Assembly: GCA_963823675.1 (NCBI GenBank)
Contig: CAWGMT010000011.1
Span: forward strand, 744,001 to 808,000
Length of the DNA stretch: 64,000 bases
DNA from: CAWGMT01 sp963823675
GTDB lineage: Bacteria > Planctomycetota > Planctomycetia > Isosphaerales > Isosphaeraceae
Direction: 5' to 3'
This document shows, piece by piece, positions 56,503-64,000 of the stretch. Made by a program: the position numbers and the translations under genes. Every line of letters starts with the position of its first letter. Positions within the stretch are counted from its first letter, which is position 1. The notes beneath the pieces were generated by a model. It made no database searches and was not told the origin of the DNA. It saw only the letters and a list, made by a program, of their open reading frames with translations.

Positions 56503-57987
56503 GCCACGGATCCTGGTCGTGGACGACGACGCGGACATCTGTCACAACCTGCTCGACATCCTGGTGATCGAAGACGACGACGACGCGCGAGAAAACCTCC
56601 GCGACATTCTCGAGCTGGACCTTTACCGGGTGGTGACGGCCGGTACCGCCGCCGAAGCTTTCGCTCGCGACGATTGGCCGCGCTTCTCGGCGATCATCCT
56701 GGACCGGCGGCTTCCCGACGCGATGGCCGAGCAGATCCTGCCCAGGCTGAGGTCGGCGGCTCCCGACGCTGCCGTGATCGTGGTCACCGGATACGCCGAC
56801 TTGCAGGGCGCCATCACGGCTTTGCGGTTCGGGGCGACCGACTACATCCTCAAGCCGCTGAATGCCGACCTGCTCCGCGCCAGCCTCGCTCGAATCGCCG
56901 AGCGCCGGCGGCTGGCACGGGCCACGGAGCGGAGCGAGGCGGTCTTTCGCCACCTGGTCGAGGCTGCCGAGTGCCTGGTGGTCATCGTCCGCCGCGACCA
57001 CACGATCGTCTATTTCAGCCCGTTCGCCGAGCGGCTCACGGGGCGTACGCTCGACGAAGTGCGCGGCTGCGACTACCTGAGCCTGCTCTTGCCCGAATCC
57101 GACCGCCAGGCCATGGCCCGCGAGCTGGAACGAGTCGTCGAAGGGCGCCCGACCCACGGCTTCGAAAGCCGCATCATCTGCCGTGAAAGCTCGCGCCGCT
57201 GGTTGATCTGGAACGCGCGCTACCTGCCCGACTACGAAGACGCGCCGGCGGTCCTCATGGTCGGCAACGATATCACGTTTCTCAAAGAGGCCCAGGATCG
57301 CGCGTTGCAGTCAGAGCGCCTGGCCGCGATCGGACAGATGGTCACCGGGTTGGCCCATGAAAGCCGCAATGCCCTGGCGCGCAGCCAGGCTTGTCTCGAG
57401 ATGCTCGCCCTGACCGTGCAGGACCGGCCGAATGCGCTGGCCTTGATCGAGCGGCTCCAGACCGCGCAGAACCACCTGCACTACCTCTATGAAGACGTCC
57501 GGGGCTATGCGTCACCGATCAAGCTGGAAAAATCGGTGCACAATCTGGCCGCGATCTGGCGCGAAGCCTGGCGCATCTCGAGACCGCCCGCAAGGGCAAA
57601 GAGGCCAGCCTCCATGAACAGGTCGAGGAGATCGACCTCCGCTGCAAGGTCGATCCGTTCCGGCTGGAACAGGTCTTTCGCAATATCTTCGATAACGCGC
57701 TGGCCGCGTGCTCGCCGCCCATCATCGTCGAAATCAACGCCGCGGCGGTCATGCTGGGCAGCCGCGCCGGGCTGCGGATCTCGGTGCGGGACAACGGGCC
57801 GGGCATCAGGCCGGAAGAACGTCAAAAGGTCTTCGATCCGTTCTACACCACCAAGGCCAAGGGCACTGGCCTGGGCCTGCCAATCGCCAGGCGGATCATC
57901 GAGGCTCACGAGGGCCAGATCGAGCTCGGCGATGCCAGGAGCCCCGGGGCAGTTTTCCTCATCACCCTTCCGCGAGGAACACCATGA
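56486..57987 (+). CDS. REC-PAS-histidine kinase hybrid with a truncated second receiver stub (one frameshift)
   Basis: ATG 56486 with GGAG upstream. Domains: a receiver whose N-terminus appears twice (RILVVDDDADICHNLLDIL, immediately followed by VIEDDDDARENLRDILEL), phospho-Asp in IILDRRLPD, Lys in YILKPLNA; a PAS domain (EAAECLVVIVRRDHTIVYFSP to VLMVGNDIT); HisKA-like helix GLAHESRNALARSQA; and HATPase_c (NIFDNALAAC, DNGPGI, GTGLGLPIARRII). A shift near 57570 is needed. It ends 75 bases before the ANTAR gene. It probably takes phosphate from the globin kinase and passes signal to the ANTAR regulator (inference). Confidence 0.82.
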
Positions 57988-58062
57988 GGAAAGCACCAAA
58001 TCCGAAAAAACAAATCCCCAGAAAAGTCTTCCTCATCACCCTACTCTACTGCGAGGGATTTC

Positions 58063-58665
58063 ATGAACCGTTCACTGAAGATCATCGTGGCTGACGACGA
58101 GCTCGACATGCGGGACTACTTCCAGCAGATCTTGCCCCTCCTGGGCCATCAAGTCTTGGGCGCCGCCCAGAGCGGACGGGAGCTGGTCAACCTCTGCGCG
58201 GCAACCCCGCCCGACCTCGTCATTACCGATATCAAGATGCCCGATATGGATGGGATTGACGCCGCCCAGCAGATTTACCGCAAGGCTGCAATTCCGGTCA
58301 TCCTGGTGTCGGCACACCACGATCAGGAATTCATCCGGCGAGCGGAGGCCGATCACATCATGGCCTACCTCGTCAAGCCGATCAAGCAAGCCGACCTCGA
58401 GCCCGCGATCGCGATCGCGATGCGGCGCTTCGAGCAATTTCAGGCGCTGCGCCAGGAAACCGCCGACCTCAAGCAGGCGCTCGAAGATCGCAAGGTCATC
58501 GAGCGAGCCAAGGGCATCATGATGAAGAAGGCCGAGCTCGACGAGAACGAAGCATTCCGCCGGCTGCAAAAACTGGCCAGCGACCGAAACCGCAAGCTCA
58601 TCGACATCGCGCACATGATCCTCACCGCCGAGGAAGCCCTCCAGAAACCCAGCCGTGGCTCTTAG
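58063..58665 (+). CDS. ANTAR-domain response regulator (putative transcription antiterminator)
   Basis: 200 residues, intact; ATG 58063 preceded by GAGGG. Receiver domain: IIVADDELDMRDYFQQ, phospho-Asp in LVITDIKMPDMDG, SA in VSAHHD, Lys in YLVKPI. After a coiled linker (RQETADLKQALEDRKV) is an ANTAR domain, IERAKGIMMKKAELDENEAF then RLQKLASDRNRKLIDIAHMI. ANTAR proteins bind paired RNA hairpins and stop terminators from forming. It is the output end of the globin-sensor cluster; candidate targets include the terminator-bearing leaders at 55.0-55.3 kb, though their loops do not match the known ANTAR hexaloop consensus. Confidence 0.92.
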   Translation: MNRSLKIIVADDELDMRDYFQQILPLLGHQVLGAAQSGRELVNLCAATPPDLVITDIKMPDMDGIDAAQQIYRKAAIPVILVSAHHDQEFIRRAEADHIMAYLVKPIKQADLEPAIAIAMRRFEQFQALRQETADLKQALEDRKVIERAKGIMMKKAELDENEAFRRLQKLASDRNRKLIDIAHMILTAEEALQKPSRGS

Positions 58666-59204
58666 ATTCTTTGTCGCGGACATCTGCGCACGATGCGCAC
58701 ATCCGGGGATCGCCGGGCGGAGCCGGCTCCTAGTGCGCCTGTAACTGCATCGATTCTGCAAGGTGGGAGTCCTTGCCGGGATGCTCTGGCATCCCGTAAC
58801 CAATGGTAACTGCGTCGCCGTGAGGCGGGGTGGAGAGCAACCGGAGGTGAACGTTCAGTCCGTAACACAAGTGAACTCGATTCGGCTATCCGTCGTGGCG
58901 AGCCTGCTGGGAAAAGGCGAAGCCCAAATGACGCACGGCCCCTAAAGGGCGGCCACAGCCTGTGGTCCGGTAAGTCCGACTGAGAAAAACCCCAGAGACC
59001 AGTCGGGACGACGGGGGGTGGTTGGAGACGGAATGAACGGAAGTTTCGATGACAAAACGCAGGGAGACCTGGGTGGCGCCAAAGCAGGTGTTCATACTCC
59101 ACGGGGAGTCGAAGAGCCAGCCACCCAGGAGTCACAGCACCCATAGTAGCGTAGAAGCCGGGTAACTCCGGGGGAGCCAAGGGGTGCAGGAAGGTGGAAA
59201 CGCA

Positions 59205-60536
59205 ATGACCCAACCGATGGAAAACCAACCGGAGGCAGTATCCGAAAGGATTAAACGCGTCGGAGAGCTCCTGCGTCCTTGGACGTGGACCGAACCAACG
59301 GTTTGGACAGAGCGGATGTTGACAGCCCTCATACAGGGGGTCAAAGGAGGCAAATGGTTTAGCTTGATTGACAAGATCCACCCCGAGCGAACTCTGCGAG
59401 CGGCGTTCGGTCAAGTTGCCGCCAACAAAGGGTCCGCAGGGGTTGATCACGTCACGACCACGATGTTTGGAGATCGCCTGGACGAGGAAGTGAGGAAACT
59501 CAGCGAACAACTGCGGAACGGAAGCTACCGTCCGCAGGCAATCCGCCGACACTACATCCCCAAGCCGGGGAGTCAGGAGAAGCGGCCGCTGGGGATTCCG
59601 ACGGTCCGAGACCGGGTGGTCCAAACGGCACTTCGGATGGTACTGGAACCGATTTTCGAGCGGGACTTCGCCGAACACAGCTACGGATTTCGCCCCGGAC
59701 GGGGATGCAAAGACGCGCTGCGTCGAGTAGACGGACTGCTCAAGACCGGGTACACCTACATCGTCGATGCCGACCTGAAGAGCTATTTCGACACGATTCC
59801 CCACGATCGCCTGATGACCCTGGTGGGCCAGAAGGTATCGGACGGACGGGTACTGAACCTGATCGAGGCGTTCCTCAAGCAAGGCGTCCTGGACGGCTTG
59901 CGTGAATGGACTCCCGAGACGGGCAGTCCCCAGGGTGCTGTTGTCAGCCCGCTGCTCAGTAATATCTATCTGAACCCTCTGGACCACAAGATGGCCCAAG
60001 AGGGATTCGAGATGGTGCGGTACGCGGATGACTTCGTGATCCTGTGTCGCAGCCCGGAAGACGCGATGCGAGCCTTGGCGGTGGTGCAAGAATGGACGGC
60101 GGAAGCCGGGCTCATGCTGCATCCGACCAAGACGCGGATCGTCAACGCAACGACCGACTCCTTCGAGTTCTTGGGCTATCGGTTCCGCAAAGGCAAACGC
60201 TTTCCGCGCACCAAAAGCATCCAGAAGCTCAAGGATACGATCCGAGCCAAGACGAAGCGGAACAACGGGCAATGCCTTCCGGCGATCATCGGGTCGTTGA
60301 ACCCGACGCTGCGGGGCTGGTTTGAATACTTCAAACACAGCTATAAAACGACGTTCCCAGAACTGGACGGCTGGATCCGGGGTAGGCTGAGAAGCATACT
60401 CCGGAAACGCCAGAAGAAACGGGGGCGTGGTCGTGGCTCGGATCATCAGCGCTGGCCAAATGCGTACTTTGCTGACCTGGGACTGTACAGCTTGAAAGCA
60501 GCCCATCGGTTGGCGTGTCAATCCTCTTCGAGGTAA
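59205..60536 (+). CDS. ltrA: Group II intron reverse transcriptase/maturase
   Basis: 443 residues from ATG 59205 (AAGGTGG upstream), uninterrupted. RT blocks: QEKRPLGIPTVRDRVVQTAL, EHSYGFRPGRGCKDAL, VDADLKSYFDTIPHDRLM, SPQGAVVSPLLSNIYLNPLD and the catalytic FEMVRYADDFVIL (Y-A-D-D). The thumb/maturase part is FLGYRFRKGKRFP to LNPTLRGWFEYFKHSY, ending in a basic stretch. No C-terminal HNH endonuclease, typical of class C. It helps splice the intron and copies it into DNA targets. Confidence 0.96.
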   Translation: MTQPMENQPEAVSERIKRVGELLRPWTWTEPTVWTERMLTALIQGVKGGKWFSLIDKIHPERTLRAAFGQVAANKGSAGVDHVTTTMFGDRLDEEVRKLSEQLRNGSYRPQAIRRHYIPKPGSQEKRPLGIPTVRDRVVQTALRMVLEPIFERDFAEHSYGFRPGRGCKDALRRVDGLLKTGYTYIVDADLKSYFDTIPHDRLMTLVGQKVSDGRVLNLIEAFLKQGVLDGLREWTPETGSPQGAVVSPLLSNIYLNPLDHKMAQEGFEMVRYADDFVILCRSPEDAMRALAVVQEWTAEAGLMLHPTKTRIVNATTDSFEFLGYRFRKGKRFPRTKSIQKLKDTIRAKTKRNNGQCLPAIIGSLNPTLRGWFEYFKHSYKTTFPELDGWIRGRLRSILRKRQKKRGRGRGSDHQRWPNAYFADLGLYSLKAAHRLACQSSSR

Positions 60537-60551
60537 ATACCACTGACTGGA

Positions 60552-60584
60552 GAGCCGTATGCGGGAGATCCGCCTGTACGGTTC
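60552..60584 (+). other. Group II intron domain V
   Basis: 33-nt hairpin beginning gagccgtatgcggga and ending tgtacggttc, the catalytic core of group II ribozymes, placed 16 bases after the maturase stop. Domain VI follows at once. Confidence 0.92.
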
Positions 60585-60645
60585 GGAGGGAGGGGGGACC
60601 GAAACCAATCGGTCCCTCCTACCCCTATCAAGTTGTCGACCGACG

Positions 60646-60768
60646 AAGGGATCTCCGTAGGAGGGGGCTCTGTCCCCCGATCCCTTGGTTGCGGCTATGC
60701 CGCGTTGGGCGCGGCGCGAAAACAAGTGTCGCCCTTCGCGGAGCGAACGACGACTTTACCGGGAAGTT
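60646..60768. repeat. Palindromic repeats between intron and ATPase gene
   Basis: Outer arms aagggatc (60646-60653) and gatccctt (60679-60686) are perfect, with an inner ggggg/ccccc stem. Then 60734-60768 is a copy of the dispersed element at 2299-2334 (reverse orientation). Together they fill most of the gap before the ATPase start. Confidence 0.75.
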
Positions 60769-60800
60769 CTGTGCCCCCCGATCCCTGGAGATGGGGTTCC

Positions 60801-62765
60801 ATGACCGAGCCGAACGAAGGCGCTACCTCCCACAATAAAGCCGACCTGAAGAACGCCCTCATCACGGGTCTTGCCCTCGCCGCGATCGGAATTCATCTCG
60901 TGCTCCGTTTCGCCAGGCCGACCGAGGCCGCGCCTGGTCCCGTACGGCTTCGCGACGTCCCCTTGCTATTCTGTCTCGTGGTCGGCGGCGGTTTTTTGCT
61001 CTGGGACCTGCTGGGCAAGCTCTTCCACGGCCAGTTCGGCTCCGATCTCCTGGCCGGCGTCTCCATCGTGACCTCGGTGCTCCTGGGCGAATACCTGGCC
61101 GGATCGCTGGTCGTCTTGATGCTGTCGGGCGGATCGGCGCTGGAAACCTATGCGGTCCGGAGCGCGTCCTCGGTGCTCGAAGCGCTGGCCAGGCGCGTCC
61201 CGTCGCAAGCCCATCGCATGCTCGACGGCGATGTCACGCCAGTGTCCCTGGCTTCCGTGGCGATCGGCGATGTCCTGGTCGTTCTCCCGCATGAGATTTG
61301 CCCGGTGGACGGCACGGTCGTGGCGGGGAGCGGCGTCATGGACGAGTCCTACTTGACCGGCGAGCCCTACATGATGTCCAAGACGCCGGGTTCGACGGTG
61401 CTTTCGGGGGCCAAGAACGGCGACTCGGCACTCACGATCCGCACCGACCGGCTGGCGGAGGATTCGCGTTATGCAATGATCATGCGGGTGATGCGAACCT
61501 CGGCGCAAAAGCGTCCCCGTTTGCGTAGACTTGGCGACGAATTGGGGGCGCTTTACACGCCCTTCGGCATCGGGCTGGCCGTCATCGCCTGGATCTATAG
61601 CGGTGAGTCGATCCGGTTCCTGGCCGTTCTCGTCGTGGCGACGCCGTGTCCGCTCTTGATCGGGATTCCGGTCGCGATCATCGGCTCGATTTCCCTGTCC
61701 GCGAGGCGCGGGATCATCGTCAAGGACCCGGCGGTGCTCGAGACGCTCACGACCTGCCGGACGGCGATTTTTGACAAGACCGGAACGCTGACTTACGGCC
61801 GTCCCCGGCTCACCGAGGTGATCACGGCCCCTGGCATTGACGAACCCGAAGTGCTTTTGCTGGTCGCGAGCGTCGAGCGTTTTTCGAAGCACCCGCTGGC
61901 AAACGCGATCTGCGAACGCTTCCTGGAGCGGGGCGGGGCCTTCAAGGAAGCGAGCGCCATCAGCGAACGGGCGGGCGCGGGTTTATGGGGGACTGTCGAC
62001 GGCAGAACGGTCCAGGTGACGGGGCGCGATGGGCTCCTGGCGCGCCATCCTGAGCTTGGGTCTTTTCTGCCCGTGGCGGGCCCGGGCCTCGAGTGTATCG
62101 CGATCATCGACGATCGTTACGCGGCCACGATGCAATTCCGCGACGAGCCACGCGCCGAGGGGCCTTCGTTCATCGATCACTTGAAACCCAAGCATCATTT
62201 TGACCGCGTGATGCTCGTCTCGGGAGATCGAGAATCGGAGGTGCGTTACCTGGCCGAGCGAACCGGCATCGAAGCGGTATTCGCCGGTCAAACCCCGGAA
62301 CAAAAGATGGAGCTGGTCCGCCGGGAGGCCGGGCGGGCGAACACGGTTTTCGTCGGAGACGGCATCAACGACGCTCCGGCCTTGGCCGCCGCGACGGTCG
62401 GGATCGCCTTCGGCCAAAACAGCGACATCACCGCCCTGGCCGCCGGTGCGGTGATCATGGATACGTCGCTCGAGAAAGTCGACGAATTCCTGCACATCAG
62501 CCGGCGGATGAGAACGATCGCGCTCGAAAGCGCGATCGGCGGCATGGCCCTCAGCGCTCTGGGCATGGCCGTCGCGGCCGCGGGCTACTTGCCCCCCGTG
62601 GCGGGCGCGGTCGTACAGGAGGTGATCGACATCCTGGCTGTTGCCAACGCCCTCCGGGTCGCCCTCCCGCCGAGGCTGCTCTCGGACTGTCTACTCGATG
62701 GCGAGCCCCGCGCGCACGCCGGCTCGATGGAGCTTGGAAACACAGATAAGACAGGATTTTCGTGA
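60801..62765 (+). CDS. P1B-type metal-transporting ATPase
   Basis: 654 residues, intact, from ATG 60801; the longer open frame upstream is repeat-derived. About six to eight membrane helices with the ion-site motif ATPCPLLIGIP (T-P-C-P), phosphorylation site FDKTGTLTYGRP, T-G-E-P turn (SYLTGEPYM), the His-Pro of P1B pumps in SKHPLANAIC, and VFVGDGINDAPALAAATVG. No N-terminal CxxC heavy-metal domain. TPCP rather than CPC is seen in pumps of less certain specificity, so the metal cannot be named. Probable role: efflux or cofactor export of a divalent metal. No metal regulator is adjacent. Confidence 0.93.
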   Translation: MTEPNEGATSHNKADLKNALITGLALAAIGIHLVLRFARPTEAAPGPVRLRDVPLLFCLVVGGGFLLWDLLGKLFHGQFGSDLLAGVSIVTSVLLGEYLAGSLVVLMLSGGSALETYAVRSASSVLEALARRVPSQAHRMLDGDVTPVSLASVAIGDVLVVLPHEICPVDGTVVAGSGVMDESYLTGEPYMMSKTPGSTVLSGAKNGDSALTIRTDRLAEDSRYAMIMRVMRTSAQKRPRLRRLGDELGALYTPFGIGLAVIAWIYSGESIRFLAVLVVATPCPLLIGIPVAIIGSISLSARRGIIVKDPAVLETLTTCRTAIFDKTGTLTYGRPRLTEVITAPGIDEPEVLLLVASVERFSKHPLANAICERFLERGGAFKEASAISERAGAGLWGTVDGRTVQVTGRDGLLARHPELGSFLPVAGPGLECIAIIDDRYAATMQFRDEPRAEGPSFIDHLKPKHHFDRVMLVSGDRESEVRYLAERTGIEAVFAGQTPEQKMELVRREAGRANTVFVGDGINDAPALAAATVGIAFGQNSDITALAAGAVIMDTSLEKVDEFLHISRRMRTIALESAIGGMALSALGMAVAAAGYLPPVAGAVVQEVIDILAVANALRVALPPRLLSDCLLDGEPRAHAGSMELGNTDKTGFS

Positions 62766-63430
62766 TTCACGATATTGGCCCCTTGACCGGCTGATCGGAC
62801 GGGTCTTTTACAGCCCCCCGCCATTCCAAGGCAGAATCTACGTCTAAGCTTTCCGGTAAGTCGGGATCTCGCAATCCACCATTTCTGCTGTCCTGAACGG
62901 AACCCGGTCACTCACAAGGAAGCAAATGCTCGCACTCTCGAAGCATTTCCTGGTCCATCCGTCCGCGTTGCTGCCGTTTAGTTCCCTGACATCTTGCCCG
63001 GGTGGTGCTGGTACCCGGCGATCGACTTCGACGTCTGGCCGTCGATGCCAAGGCGAGCCCAAAACCGACGTGGAGAGCAGCCGGCGGCCTTCGAGACCTT
63101 CGACCAGGAGGACGCGGCGAGTATCTTTCTTGGCAACTCGTGACGCGGTGGTGAAGGATTCCTCAACGGACTGACACGCGATTGCTCACGCGTCACTTCG
63201 TCAGCCGCCGCAAAAATGAGGACCGCGCGTCTCGTGTCGTTCGGGACAACGTCTTTGAAAGGAAAACGCGGCCTGGGGTTTCTGTTGATCTTCCGCTAGG
63301 GCTCGAAAGCGAATCTAGGCCGGGCCTTACAGGCGAGATGCCGCAGCAAGGAGTGAACCGGGGAGTTGATTCCACCGAATTTTGGACGTTGTCTTGTCCC
63401 GAAACCGTTCGGAGCGCAGTCTTACCTATT
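62766..63430. other. Intergenic region, no supported gene
   Basis: The 665-base gap contains only short frames. One plus-strand frame (62982-63143) reads WYPAIDFDVWPSMPRRA and FETFDQEDAASIFLG before a stop and looks protein-like, so it may be a remnant; an opposing minus frame over the same DNA is equally short. No repeat of the kinds seen elsewhere was noticed, nor a clear promoter for the sigma factor. Confidence 0.4.
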
Positions 63431-64000
63431 ATGAAGACCGACAAACCCTCCCAGAGCGAGGCAAGGGGCACGGGCAGCGAGCGGGTTTCCGCGATTCCCG
63501 AGCGCACCGACCAGGCTGCCTGGGGTGAATTCCTGGCAGGCCACCGCGACCGGCTGCGCCGGATGGTCGCGCTGCGGCTCGACGAGCGGCTGCGGGGCCG
63601 GATCGACCCCTCGGATGTGATCCAGGAAGCGTTGCTCGAGGCCACCGAGCGTCGGGCGGAATACGCGCGCGAGGCCGAGCCGATGCCCCCGTTCTTGTGG
63701 CTGCGGTTCCTCACGCTGCAACGGCTTCAGATCACCCACCGCCGGCACCTCGGGGCGCAATCGCGCGACGCGGGTCGCGAGGTACCCAACCACGGTGTGG
63801 CCTCGCCCGCGGCGTCCTCCGCCGCGATCGCGGCCCAGCTCCTCGGCCGGGAAACGCGGCCCAGCGAGGTCGTGATGCGGGCCGAGCGGAAGTTGAGGTT
63901 GCAGGAGGCGCTCAGTGCGATGGACGTCCTGGACCGTGAAATCATCGTGCTGCGAAATTTCGAGCAGCTCTCCAACCAGGAGTGCGCGCGTGTGCTCGGG
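63431..64000 (+). CDS. ECF-family sigma factor (3' partial)
   Basis: ATG 63431 opens a frame with no stop to the window end (190 codons). Region 2: FLAGHRDRLRRMVALRLDERL and RGRIDPSDVIQEALLEATER; then PPFLWLRFLTLQRLQITHRRH. Region 4 begins SAMDVLDREIIVLRNFEQLSNQECARVLG and is cut off. This is the planctomycete ECF group with D-P-S-D-V-I-Q-E and a long linker, usually followed by a Ser/Thr kinase gene, which would lie beyond this window. A Shine-Dalgarno is not obvious. Confidence 0.93.
   Translation, partial: MKTDKPSQSEARGTGSERVSAIPERTDQAAWGEFLAGHRDRLRRMVALRLDERLRGRIDPSDVIQEALLEATERRAEYAREAEPMPPFLWLRFLTLQRLQITHRRHLGAQSRDAGREVPNHGVASPAASSAAIAAQLLGRETRPSEVVMRAERKLRLQEALSAMDVLDREIIVLRNFEQLSNQECARVLG

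Larger units (their letters stand above)
58733..60628 (+). mobile_element. Group II intron, bacterial class C type
   Basis: The 5' end GTGCGCC at 58733 fits the group II 5' consensus. It encodes a reverse transcriptase/maturase and ends with a typical domain V (60552-60584, gagccg...cggttc) and a domain VI hairpin, closing at about 60628 (cctacccctat). Insertion is five bases after a small hairpin (gccgg/ccggc, 58712-58727), a site preference of class C introns, which often choose terminator or attC-like stems. It lies 68 bases after the ANTAR gene and does not interrupt a gene. The exact 3' border is by pattern only. Confidence 0.88.

Noticed and set aside
60633..60800. 56-residue N-terminal extension of the metal ATPase
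   Set aside because: Translation of palindromic repeat DNA; no CxxC metal-binding domain. ATG 60801 is adequate.
62978..63196. Minus-strand 72-codon frame as a small DNA-binding protein
   Set aside because: No start signal or fold signature, and an equally plausible frame lies on the opposite strand.

Overview
The window looks like a chromosomal segment of a planctomycete, probably of the Isosphaerales/Gemmatales group. The evidence is GC-rich DNA with few tight operons, large secreted proteins opening with an arginine-rich stretch and an L-E-x-R-x-L-L signature, ECF sigma factors next to Ser/Thr kinases with TPR tails, c-type cytochrome/GSDH proteins, a sulfatase, KdsA (so LPS), and intergenic gaps filled with palindromic and heptamer repeats. 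No rRNA, tRNA or CRISPR array was recognised.

Layout. 0-9.2 kb: two large secreted proteins, a streptogramin-lyase-like beta-propeller with Ig-like repeats (5' partial) and a beta-helix/Ig/sedolisin chimera, both cut by many apparent frameshifts. 9.6-15.2 kb: an ECF sigma factor, a TPR Ser/Thr kinase whose catalytic domain carries about 100 codons of palindromic-repeat DNA, and an orphan Phd-like antitoxin. 15.6-28 kb: a GSDH/cytochrome c protein, a cNMP-binding protein, a membrane protein, a Cys-rich lipoprotein, a sulfatase-like protein with altered active site, a SASA-ThuA esterase, and an SDR/TetR divergon with paired operators. 28-43 kb: a sigma-54 two-component pair, an alpha/beta hydrolase, an intact kinase-TPR protein, an APC-USP transporter, a diacylglycerol-kinase-like protein, kdsA and a transglutaminase-like lipoprotein. 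44-52 kb: two tandem Ig-repeat giant proteins produced by segmental duplication. 52.6-58.7 kb: BON-csrA-pckA on the minus strand diverges from a globin-coupled histidine kinase, a REC-PAS kinase and an ANTAR regulator. The gap between them carries a terminator-like hairpin facing each way. 58.7-60.6 kb: a group II intron. 60.8-64 kb: a P1B-type ATPase and the start of another ECF sigma factor.

The most system-like region is 54.2-58.7 kb. A heme-globin sensor kinase, a hybrid kinase and an RNA-binding ANTAR output sit beside two structured leaders ending in terminators. One leader precedes the operon for the RNA-binding regulator CsrA and the gluconeogenic enzyme PckA. Oxygen- or redox-controlled antitermination of carbon metabolism is a testable inference, not something the sequence proves.

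Many genes read well only if single-base indels are assumed, while others (the 1,698-aa Ig protein, the second kinase, the transporter, pckA, the intron RT) are uninterrupted. Frameshifted genes are annotated here as whole loci with break positions given; assembly error is the simplest explanation but cannot be told from gene decay here.
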